Below, piece by piece: positions 35,801 through 47,800 of a DNA stretch of 64,000 bases. The stretch lies in contig JAJGOT010000599.1 of assembly GCA_022457155.1 (NCBI GenBank), positions 1 through 64,000 on the forward strand. The letters run 5' to 3'. The position numbers and the translations under genes are program-made. Under the pieces are notes generated by a model. It was given only the letters and a program-made list of their open reading frames with translations, was not told where the DNA came from and searched no databases. Each line of letters starts with the position of its first letter. The first letter of the stretch is position 1. The DNA is from Cladopsammia gracilis. Lineage: Eukaryota; Cnidaria; Anthozoa; Scleractinia; Dendrophylliidae.

Positions 35801-38800
35801 TGACCAGCCGACCCTCCTGTAACTCACGTGGTAGGCGCCGGAAGTGAACTGATGGTAGCGATAAGTTAACTTGTATGTACCCCCTGAAAAAGGATGACGC
35901 ACAGGGGAGGGGTGAGAAGAGCAGATTACATGGTAAGTTTAAGGTAGTGGAGCCCCAGTAAGGGAAACCAGCTGTCCGCGTCTGGTTTTTAGTTTTGACC
36001 GCTAATCATGTCAGACGCTTTAGCTAACCGTGGTGCTGCGTTGAAGAAAATTGCTGTACTGTAATCTATTGTTTTAATTCAAAGAAGAAGGCCACACAAA
36101 GTATCAACTTGAAGGGCACTGCCCCGCTAAAATGATAAAATTTTGTGACATTTGGAGATGGAAAAGAGATTCTTTAGAGAAAAACACAAGCAGTAGTTTG
36201 CAGGATTGCAAGACTTACAGTTCATCAAATTTGATTTTGTAACAGGCAGTCAACAAATCAAAATTGCCATTCTTGAGGAATTGTAACATTTATATCCGTT
36301 AGTTGGTCTCTTTAGTTGATATTTCTTAGCTTTCATCACTTTTGTCCATTTATTTCGTCCTATTTCAAGATAATAATGGAAGCTCCTGGCCATAATCATT
36401 AAAACACGGTTTACCAGTCAGGACAGTGTCCCTTGAAAGTGAGCAGTTTTACGGTTTTGAACGTTTTCATTCCATTGTTGGGCATATAAAATAACTGGTT
36501 ATGGATAGATTATAACATGCATCCTTCAACACAAAGCGTGAAATCGATAATTTAATAGCCGACTTTCCGATCAAATTGGTCAAATTTCCCACTATGCAAA
36601 GATAACCCCAAATACCCAGGTTATATCCGAAAATGGGTGGGGAAGGGGGCGGGGTGGGGAAGGGGGCGGGAGGGGGGGGGGGGGGGGGCATAATCACGCT
36701 TGGAATTGACTGATAGATTGCGTTAAGGGTTTCTAAAGTACGTCTCGGCAGTCATGTTGTTTCCTTAGACAAGTAACTTTACTCCGCAGCGTCTCCTCAC
36801 CCAGTGTATAAAATGGTAAAACTTCTACTTTTTTACTTAGTCAGATCAGCCTTGCAGTTTATTGTATATAAATGAGTACTGGCGACAAAATGCTGGGGGT
36901 AATCCTGCGATGGACAAGCATCCCCATCCAGGGTGGAGTAGCAATATTCCTAGTTGCTTTATGCTACTAAAACTGTGTTAAGCTCCAGCTGAGTGGGTTA
37001 CCTGTGGCTCACGTCGGTTACCTGTAGCTTGTGTGCAACTTCACTTTTTTTACCTTTCAAAGTAGTTATCCGTTTAACCAACAAACAAAAACACAACAAA
37101 ATTGAACGCTTTAATTTAACGCTTTAACATTATAATGTTAACATAATCAATCAGGATGATCAAGTATTTAACTAAAACAGACCTGTTTCCGCTCAAGGTT
37201 GGAATTTCATCCTCCCTTTCACACTCCTTGAACTGAAATAATAATAAAAAAAATAAAACAACAGATAAATATTCTCTTTGTTCTATACAATATGAGCCAT
37301 TTCGTGAATACAAAACGCTCTCATGTAAATGAAAGATTTTGCACACCTTTGAACGCTCGTCTCTCCTTGGCGTTTTACTCCACCGATCCACGACCCCCTT
37401 AGTCAAACTCCCCACCCTCCCCTCCCTCAAACGCTATCCCCATGGGTAAGGCAGGTGACATTACATATCGCGGGCTCCAAGTTTACAGCCGATCAAGCGA
37501 GCGAGTGAAGTTCTTACCCAAATGCTTCAACATCTAAAACTTTCACGAGTGACACGTAGCTTCGACCCTGTAATGATTGCGTCTGCAACTGCCCTGGGCT
37601 TAACAAACGGAATATTAAAAAGAATGGTCATGTTCACCTTAAATTTGACGCATGTTAGATTAGCTATGCTAACACAGGAATCTTCTAACATTCCCATCTC
37701 ATCACCTGACAACAAAACAATCAAGTAAAGAAAAGTTCAGTGTCGCATAAGTGAAAGTATTAATCCTGGTCGTAGTTTCTTTTGCATTATAATGTTAACA
37801 TAATCACAGTGTTTTCAACTGAATCATGTGTTTATTTTCGCTGCGTTCAACTCTTGTAATTAGTTTAAAAAAAACGCATGTAACAGGCATAACGGTAACC
37901 AAGCAGAGCAAACGGTTTTTTAACTTTAATATCGCTGATGGGCAAAACCAAAACCGAACGTGACGTTATACGAGATTCCCGCGCTTTGAACCGGCTGCAT
38001 ATTTTCCCGTGCTTGGCACCGGTTAAACGTTTTCTGTATGATGCATGTTTCCGCGCTTGGCACTGGCGCCAGTTGCATACTTCCCGCGCTTGGTACTTTC
38101 CGCTGTTTTCCCGCGCTTGGCAGTGGGTTATATCTTTCCCGCCTGTTGAATATTTCCCGCGCTTGGCACTAACTCAGGACATGTCTTCCTGTGTGATTAG
38201 GGTGGCAAAACACTGATCGTGACTTTTCCCTGCCATATTTGATAAATTCCTCAACGTTTGTGTTAAGAGAAAAAGCAAATGAGCACAAGATTCTAAAATA
38301 AAAAATACCTACCATTTGTGCTAAGCAGGCTCTCAAAATGCGCCAGGAATCCAATTTGCGCAAGCTGCTTGAGGAATACAGCGTTTGACAAGAAAGTGTG
38401 AAGTTTACAAACAAAACCAGCCACCAAAGATGTCACCTACAAACACAAAAACAAGAATGAACAAAAGTTCAACCATTGACTTCTAATGGTGGCTATCTTC
38501 CAAATCCCGCTTTGTATAATGCTGAAAAAGGAAAAGTACTACAGACGCAAAATAACGGAAAAAACTCAGTTTTACCAGAACGGCAATTTTACTTCATTCT
38601 TAACCGTCTATCGCGAAATCAAATTTGATCTCGTGAACTGTAATTCACTTCAATCCTTGTAATCCATGACCCGGTTCGCCGAAAGGCGATTAACGCTAAT
38701 CCCGGATTAAAAGTTAACTGAGGATCTCATTTTTCTGTTTAAAAATGTTTTCAAAAGGTCATTTATAGCTAGTAGTGGAGACAAGTTTAAGTCAAAACTG

Positions 38801-41800
38801 AAGGGCAGAAAACTTTGGAAAATTATCAATTCATGAGTAATAACTGCAGGGATTCAAAATTGACGTTAATTCTGGGTTAGCTTAATCATGCTTTGAACAA
38901 CCTGGCCCTGTACTTTATCACCAAACTACCGCTTGTTCTATTTTGCTCTATATTATCTATCAGAAGCGTATCTGTTATGAACTTCTGTATCTATTTGTTG
39001 TATATTTGGACGGTGGCATGTAACAATGTAACATAGAAATTAGGCAAGTGAAAACCTTTGATATTTCAGCCGGACACTGCGACATGTTAATCGCACGTTG
39101 TGTCCTCCCCTGCACAATGTTGTTTGCAACAATTTTATGCTGCGGGTGCACAACGATTTTTTGTTTGAACATGTGATGCCAACGCATGGTGAAAATCACA
39201 CGTGTAGTCACTCTCGAACAGGCAACGCAACAACTGAAAAAAAAACGCAAAATATATTGTAGCAAGAATTATCAAATTGATTTTTTCGTGACAGAGTACA
39301 CTTACAGCGTGAGCGAAGACGATGTCTTGCCTTTTTCTGATTTCGTAAAGTAATGAAGCATGTTTTGCTTCTTCCTGAAATAAAATTAAACGAAATGAAA
39401 CAAAAAAAATCAGACTACAACGAGCAAACTCGTGAATACGAAACAATCTTCGTACCCTCCCCTCTCCTATGCTTTTTGCTGCACCAACCCCCTCCCCCAC
39501 CCGATGCGTCCAACTCCCCACCCTCCCCTCCCTCCATTGCCGTCCCCATGGGTAAGGCAGATGACCATTACATATCGCATTTGGAACAGGCAAAATAATT
39601 ATATGCGCAAGCCTTATCCACTGGTCAGCGGAATAGACCAGTTTCAAATGGTATGTACTTGGTGTATCCCTTATTATTTTGTATTTTAAACACTTAGTTT
39701 TTATTTCAGTAGAAAAAGAAGATAAAAACAGCAGAATGGGGAATCGAACCCGGGCCGTATGATCTACTCCATGCACACTATCCACTACACCATCGAGGAC
39801 TAGCTGTCGAAAATTGTAATTTTTAAGGGATATAAGATAATATGCTGCTAGCCCAGACCATATATAAGAACTAACCCTTTCGATACATTGGAAATACTGG
39901 AATCAGTGCTTAACCCTAAATACTAAAATCAGTGCTTCAACCCTAGATACTGTAATCCGACCCTAAATTACACTGCAATATATCTAAATACATTACAATA
40001 AGGGATACATGAAGTACCATACATTATGATCGGGGATACACCAAGTACCTAGGTTTCAAATTCGCTATGGTCACTGAATGAAAGCATTGAAGGCGCATTT
40101 TTACAGGGTTAGCCTCAATCTGAAGTGATAAATTCACAAATTCAGGCGAGAAGATGACCTGTTTAGAGCTCTGTCTTTTGTTTAATTTTCAAATTTCACG
40201 CACCTTCTGCCGGTATTTGTGAATATTTTACATCAGGTCGAGTCTAACCCTGTATCAATGTGTCATTGGTGTTTGAATTCAGCGGTAATTTTAAATACGA
40301 AAATGGCTTATTACCAAGAAAAGTTTACAGCTGATAGGGAGGGAGGGAGGGAGGGAGGGAGGGAGGGGGAGGGAGGGAGGGAGGGAGGGAGGGAGGGAGG
40401 GGGAGGGGGGAAGAAAGGAAGGAATTATGAAAAGCAGAATAATTATTTACAGTTTGATTCCCTGTAAAAAGAAAAATACCAATTGAGAAATACGTAATGC
40501 TTACCTGCAGTTGAAGGAATATCATTCCCAAATAGATTTCTTTAACCAAGCCATCTACAGCTCTGGAAAAATCATGTGTTTCTGATAATATCACGTTCAC
40601 CCATGAATTCCCTGTTGATAAAAAACTTAAGCACTTAGAAGAGGGAAACAAAACTACAATCATGGAATATGTACGAGGTGCCTCCAAACCGAATGAATTT
40701 ATTCACACATTGCATTGCTACCTTCAGGTGGTGGAGCGCTCCTCTGGATCATACTCTCTATATGACTCAACATCATGACGAGGCTCTGATCGACGAGGGT
40801 GGAGAGCTCCTGAGAAAGAACAAAGAAAAAATACCCACAACAAAGAATCAGTGTTGGATGGGAAAACTAAAGAAAACAAGTTCACAAACTGGGAAAAAGA
40901 AGGAAAGATGCCAAAACATTTATAATAAGTGAAACGTGTACATAAATTCTTTTTTGAAGATCTCCATGCATTTAGCCACGGAAAATTATCGTGCAATCGA
41001 GTTGCATAGTTTTAGAGATGTTTATATTTTGCTAGTATTCCTTTTAGACAATCCAGTTTGAGAGTAAACCAGTTGTTTGGATTTTCATGCTAGCTGAGAC
41101 AAAAAATCTGAAAAAAGATCGATCCGTTTTGTTCATAGTATCCAAATCCATCTGCAGAGGGCATCTGTCTGTTTGTTAACTGGTTTTGCAATTAATCTGA
41201 AACTAGTTTGCCACATGAAACCCATAATCAGAACTAAACTAGATTCAGACATCAACCTGACGATCTACCTCCAGACGCGGATCGTTCAGATTGCAATGTA
41301 AGATTGTTTTGTCCCTAAATGGAACGGGAAATCGAATTTTCAATCGTGGAATCCGGATTAAGATTGGTTAAAAGGAACACAACCTTAAGTACACAAAAAT
41401 TACCATCTTGTACATACCTGACATTTAGCACTTGGTTTTGTAAATATTTGAACATTCCAGAAATGATCTGCAACATAAAAAAAGAACTGAATCAACTATT
41501 TGTCATTTAACAGCCTGGCTCTCTCATCCAACAGAAGATCAGAAGATTACAAAATATGAGTAAGAGTCAAAACGAATTGAGGTGATGACAAAAACTTCTC
41601 AAACTCATATTAAATGATTTATCAAGTTTGAACAAAACGAAGAACATGAGCGTGATGGTGGTTAGCATATATTTTTGGCGATTTTATTCAATCTTTTTCC
41701 CTGTATGTAATGATTATTTTCAGAAGCGATATAAAACACTTGAAAGAGTGTTCATCGGGTCTCCAAACACCTCAAAGTCCTTAAAAAATCTCGGCTGTGC

Positions 41801-44800
41801 CTCGCTTTTTTAACCCACTTCCCGGTGTTCAGTAATCTGGATGAAACTCTGTTCCCCATGTTTGATATATTGCATCACTTGCTATTAGAGCAGTCTTCAA
41901 TTGAGTGCGAAAAGTAACTACACAATTGTTTGGTTTTTCATTGCTACGCTTTGTGATTGGCTAAAAAATCTTGCGCCACTTTCTCGACCAATTAGAAGTA
42001 AAACCAAAACCAATCGTGACTTGCTCGCACGCGTTTTCCCGCGCTTGGCGCCGCCGACATGTAATTGCTTCGAGCTCTGATTGGTTCACTGGATTGTTTA
42101 CGACTGCTGTGATTGGTCAGAGTAATTACTTTGGCTTTGGTTTTACGACACTCGATTGAAAACTGCTCTATTCTAGATACTGTAACTAGAACAATGTTTT
42201 ATTTCCTACCAACATCTGGTACATCTTCTTCTTTAGGCGATGGTACAGCTTTCTCCAGTGAAGCTAAAGATTCCACAACAAGGGGAGCTTCACGGAACTT
42301 TAACAACTGGGTGGCCTACAAAACAAAAGAAGCATGCTCATTAGACAAATACCGTGTAGGAGTTTAATTTTGCGAGAGTTAATTTTTGCGGATTTCCTTT
42401 GATCCGCAAAAAAAAAAAAAAAAAAACTCCCGCAGAAAAAAAAACTCCCTCAAAATTTTCCGCCGCAGAAATATACTCCCGCATAAAAATTAGTAAATCT
42501 TGTTTTAATGGTGTATATCGCCTTAACAGGAACTTTTTAACAGTGAACATATTGCTCTCATAACTCCGGCAAAACAGTCATCTGTATTCCCGATTCAACT
42601 CCAGACACGTCCTCAAAAGAACCAGAGACTGTTATCATAATCGACTAATACGTTTTTACAAGAACGTACAATAATTCACTCAGGTTTTCTCGTTGTTTAT
42701 GTTCATGCTGGCGCTAGAACAGCAACCATAACTATGGGAACAATTTAATACCGATACTGCCTTGAATTTTATTTATACTCGACCAGAAATCCGCAAACAT
42801 TTCCTCCCAGCAGAAATTTTAGCTGTCTCAATCCGCAAAAATTTCCTCCTGCAAAACATAATTTTATTCAGTCGGCAAACCGCAACATTTTCACCCCGCA
42901 AAAACTTCCTCGTATACGGTACCATATTTCCTTGAATAACAGCCGTCCCTTGATTAATCGCCCGCTTGAATAATCACCCTCCTTTAGTGGAAATATTTAA
43001 AATAATCGTCCCCATCCCTCTCTTTTCTTTCACCTTCTCCCAATCAAGTTAAAAGTTTACTGCTTGTAAAGGATACAAGCTTTGATTTTAAATGATTTTA
43101 AATGTACAGAAAAGTTACAAAAGCGCAGGTTTCATATAGTTTTTCTATAGTGCCGTTCATGTATTCGACTCTTTTCTTTATTTCTTGAAGCCCTCTAATT
43201 AGCACATTAGCGCAATAGCACAATATTTGAAATAATAGCCCCTTCAATTAATCGATTAATCCCTTCCCCTCGAATAATCCCCCCTTTTGGAGTGAAAAAA
43301 TTAATTACTGCCCCAAGCTATTATTCAAGGAAATACAGTACTTTAGCTTTCCAAGAGATATCAATCTCTTTTCTCGTTCTTCTTTTAATCTTTTAACACC
43401 GGGAGAAACAAACAGAAGGAATTCCTTCTTGACCATGCTATTGAACAGGCATGAAAAGCCTACAATGATGACTCGTGAGAAGATAAAGTAGAAATGACAC
43501 TGTGTTAGAAAGAGTACAATGAGAAATGTTTGGAAAACAAAAAATACATTAGTTACACGCTTTTTAACACAGCCACATTCCTCAAGTTTGATGAGTAAAG
43601 TCTTCTTCCTGATACGTTATGTTTTCAATTTACAAATACAAGAAAATTTTAGTTTGACCGACATTATTGGACAATGGATTCCCATAAAAACTAGCCTACA
43701 AAACAGCGCTTTGCGAGGGGATGGAATCGTTTCGTTTCCCTTCTCTCGCGTGTCTCCTGTTCCGCGCTCGCGCCACAAAACCTGCTTGAGCACCTCCAAA
43801 CGGACCTGTTGTGCGGGGCACATACAAACACTGTATTTGACGGCATGTATACCTTCCTCTATTAACACAGCCCTAATTGTACTTTTACGTTATTTGACTA
43901 CCTTATCTGCAAGACGTGACATGGTTTCCATGAGGTTTGTGACATTCCCAGATCTTAAGGCCCTAGAAGAATACAGCAAGCAATTAGATGGCAATACATC
44001 CATGGCACTCTGTTGTTACAGTGGCTGTACTACCAGCTGCAGCCATTCATCAAAGCGAGGCTCCAACAACCTAGTCCCCAGGTCCTTCTCCGCTTTGTTG
44101 AATTCAAAATGGCGGGCTGTGGAGTGTTTTGTCACGTGACACACAACAAAAAGGTGTTTTTGGAGGTTTTTCTTATTAACTGGCAGTTGAAGACATTTTA
44201 TCGTTTTTACACGACAAAATGCTCGAAGATTTTCGCAGTAGTTTAGTCGCCTCGTCCAGGGATTTCTTTGCCCAGCCCATCATTTTCAGAGTGCAGAAGG
44301 CCCTGGGAACAAAGTCAAGACTCCACATAAAGTTGACTGGAGTAAAATGCAGCAGAATCTTGTTTTGTAAACATCGATCAAATTGCTTTATTTTTTCTTC
44401 CGAGGTGGCAGCAATTGAGATTCCAAATCAGCACTCTTAATCCTTACGGAATCGATGAACGCTTTTCATTCAACTAATTTATTCTATTTTTTTTATATTA
44501 CCACCAATAGCGTAGCTCCCTAATTTATAAATAAGCCACAAACAACCCACATTTCCTTGATTCACCCTGACGAAGGGCTTGTGCTCGAAACGGCCAATTT
44601 ACCTCATCAACTTAGCTAATAAAACCAAATTATCATTAGTTTGGACATTCTTTTTCGTCCATTTCTTTTTTCTCTCCTATAATATGTTCTTAAGTCATAT
44701 AGAATATTTAACAACTATTCATCTGCACTGAGGTGAATAGTTGTTTTAGTATATACTGAAACAGTGAGATAATACAACGAGAATGATGCTTTTTAACTCA

Positions 44801-47800
44801 TTTATTCCTGTCAACGATTACAATTTTCGCGCGCAAATTGCTGGGAGGTGAATAGCACTTGCTATTCCGAGTTTCAGTAGCCAATCAGAGCGCGCCAACA
44901 ATGCTATCCACTGTTTCAGTATATACTAATAAAAATTACTCACTTTTTTACGTTTTCACAATGCTGGCTCAACTGTGACTTGAACTTTTCCAAATTAACT
45001 ATCAAAGCGAAAAAGAAAATGTTAAAAACGAATCACTTGACTCACAAGTTTAAAGGGACACTGTCCTGGCTGAAATATCCTGTTTTCATGATTGTGGCCA
45101 GGAGCTTGTGTTTCGCTTATTTTATTATCTTTAAATTGGAAGAAACCATCACCAAAAGTGATAGAAGCAAAGAAATATGAACTAAACAGACAAAATAACG
45201 ACTAGAAAAGTCAAGATTTCACAAGAATGGCAAGTTTAATTTCTTGACCGCCTGTCAGTAAATCAAATTTGATGATCTGTAATCCACTTCAATCCTTGCA
45301 ATCCTGCACTTTATCTCCAAACTACTGCTTTTGTTTTGCTCTATAGAATCTTTTTATCCAACTAAATGTATATTTGGTGGCATTTGGTGATATAAAATGA
45401 AATAAGCTAAGCAAATGTTTGCTATTTCAGCGGGACAGTGTCTATTTAATTCTAGAAATGAACGTATTAAAATGATCAAAGTTTCAGTCTGCACTCACCT
45501 CTTAATTGTTTGACCACAGAAGCTTTGTTTTCACTCTCCCCACCACTGTAACAACAGGACAAAACATTTAAATTCTCATTTGCTAACCCCCAGACACTTG
45601 GGTTTCACTAGGGCATTTATTACTCGCATATAGCGTAGCCGACGAGTCATGTTTCCGGCTCTGAGTTTTCATTTTTGTGTGTGTGTGTCACATTAGTGCA
45701 GGCAAATTTATGCACGCATATTTAAGTTCATGCCGACAACTATATGGCTTTCAGCCATGAAGTACATACCGCAAAATCTCTCCATTTGTTAACTTGAGAA
45801 ACAGAAGGAAGAAGACAATGCAAGTACATGTAATATAGTTCTAACTTTTCAGTCTGTTGACAAAATCCTATGATGTGACCATTCAAATGAAGCCTCTTCA
45901 ACAGTACTTTTGCATGGTACCATTTGTTCTAACTTTTGTGTCTGTTGACAAAATCCTATGATGTGACCATTCAAATGAAGCCTCTTCAACAGTACTTTTG
46001 CATGGTACCATTTGTTCTAACTTTTGTGTCTGTGGACGAAATCCTATGGTGTGACCATTCAAATGAAACCTCTTTGGCAGTACTTTTGCATGGTACCATT
46101 TGTTCTAACTTTTGAGTCTGTTGATGAAATCCTATGGTGTGACCATTCAAATGAAACCTCTTCAGCAGTACTTTTGCATGGTGCAATTTGTTCTAACTTT
46201 TGAGTCTGTTGATGAAATCCTACGGTGTGACCATTCAAATGAAACCTCTTTGGCAGTACTTTTGCATGGTACCATTTGTTCTAACTTTTCAGTCCGTTGA
46301 CGAAATCATATAGTGTGACCATTCAAATGAAACCTCTTCAGCAGTACTTTTGCATGGTACAATTTGTTCTAACTTTTGAGTCTGTTAACAAAATCCTATG
46401 GTGTGACCATTGAAATGAAACCTCTCCGGCAGTACTTTTGCATGGTACAATTTGTTTTTCAATATTTTACAAAATTAAATTTGGGATTTTTCTTGAATTT
46501 TGGTTTTTAGCACTCTTGGGAGTTAAAGGGTTAACCTCTGTTTCCTTACACAACTTGATATCCATAAACACTCTGTGAGGTTTCAACTTTCATAATGTCA
46601 ACTTTCAAGTTATATTTGATTATGAATAAATGGATTTTTTTGTTGCAGACTACGTGTACACCCACCTTTGCTGTGCTTTTCTGAGCGCGATGTACAGTCT
46701 TCTTAATCCTCCCTGGCCGAACTTGAGTGTGTGGGCTGCTGGTGCACCAACTGTCACAATATCATACAGTGTCCCTACTGTGGATAGAAAGATTACAATT
46801 AATAACTACTGCAAGTGCCTTACTTCGGGGAAAGGGATGGAGAGAGGGGGGTGGGGGGGGGGGGTGTAGGGGGGGAGAGGGAGGGAGAGGGCGAGGGGGT
46901 ACTTGATAGAAGCTCTAGTAGGAAGGTGTGGCTGGGCCAGTCCAACCCTGACCGTGTTTAAGACAAAAGAAAAACTGAAAACCATACAATGTTGGGCCCT
47001 TCGTCACCATAAAGGCCAGATTAAGGGAGTATCCCTGTCTGGTTGGCTTAGAGTTGTCTGTTCATCTAATCAAACCAATATCCACCGATATCCACCACTG
47101 GCCACCGACAATGAGACGAATAGTTGTTTTAGTAAGTACTAAAACACTGAGTTAATATAGCATGAAAATGATGATTTTAAACTCATTTATTCCTGTCAAT
47201 GATTACAATAATTATTTTCATGCGCAAAATTGCTTGGAGGTGAATAGCACTTGGTATATCCTGAGTTTCAGTAGGGAATCAGAGTGCACTAACAATGCTA
47301 TCCACTGTTTTAGTACATACTAAGTGCAACTACCCAATGAGCCAGGATATATGGTCTCTTTGGACAGGTGGTCACTAACGAGAAGGACAATCACTTAATA
47401 GAGAAGTGGTTACACAGGGAGGTAGAAAATTTGTACCTTCACTGTCTTGTATGACCTTCATTCTCTGAATGTGTAGATTAATTGGAATAATGGCCAGTTT
47501 CTTGTCATTTCTAAGTCTTGCAGGCTTGAAACATGTTCCTGGAGAATATAAAAACATGTAGATGGGCTGTTGATCTGTTTTGTAGCCAGATTTTCTTTCA
47601 GACTGTCTGTATGACTCTATGATTGACTGACTGAATGACAGACTGACGGACAGACTGACAGACTGACGAATAAACTGACTGACTGATGGACAGACTGACT
47701 GGCTTTGAATATGACTGACATTTTGACTGCGACTAACAGTGAATACATTGTAACTTTGACTGAATGAATGCCTGATTGACTATCTTAATGTCTAACTGAT

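Noticed and set aside
37192..37241. A 50-bp segment with good splice signals (tatttcag acceptor, gtctgt donor) between INPP4 exons 28 and 29
   Set aside because: It first seemed needed to keep frame, but it has a TGA in that frame, and using the better acceptor for exon 29 (end 35883) restores the frame without it. It could at most be a poison exon.
37527..37724. 65-codon minus-strand frame as a single exon
   Set aside because: Its second half is out of frame with the conserved [11 protein letters not shown] segment; a 70-bp intron splits it into exons 27 and 28.
39735..39799. A working tRNA gene
   Set aside because: Boxes A and B are good, but the 5' and 3' ends do not pair, so no acceptor stem can form.
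43519..44139. 206-codon plus-strand open frame
   Set aside because: It overlaps INPP4 exon 20 (43902-44009, minus) and the start of a dispersed repeat; no domain is recognisable, so it is an antisense shadow.
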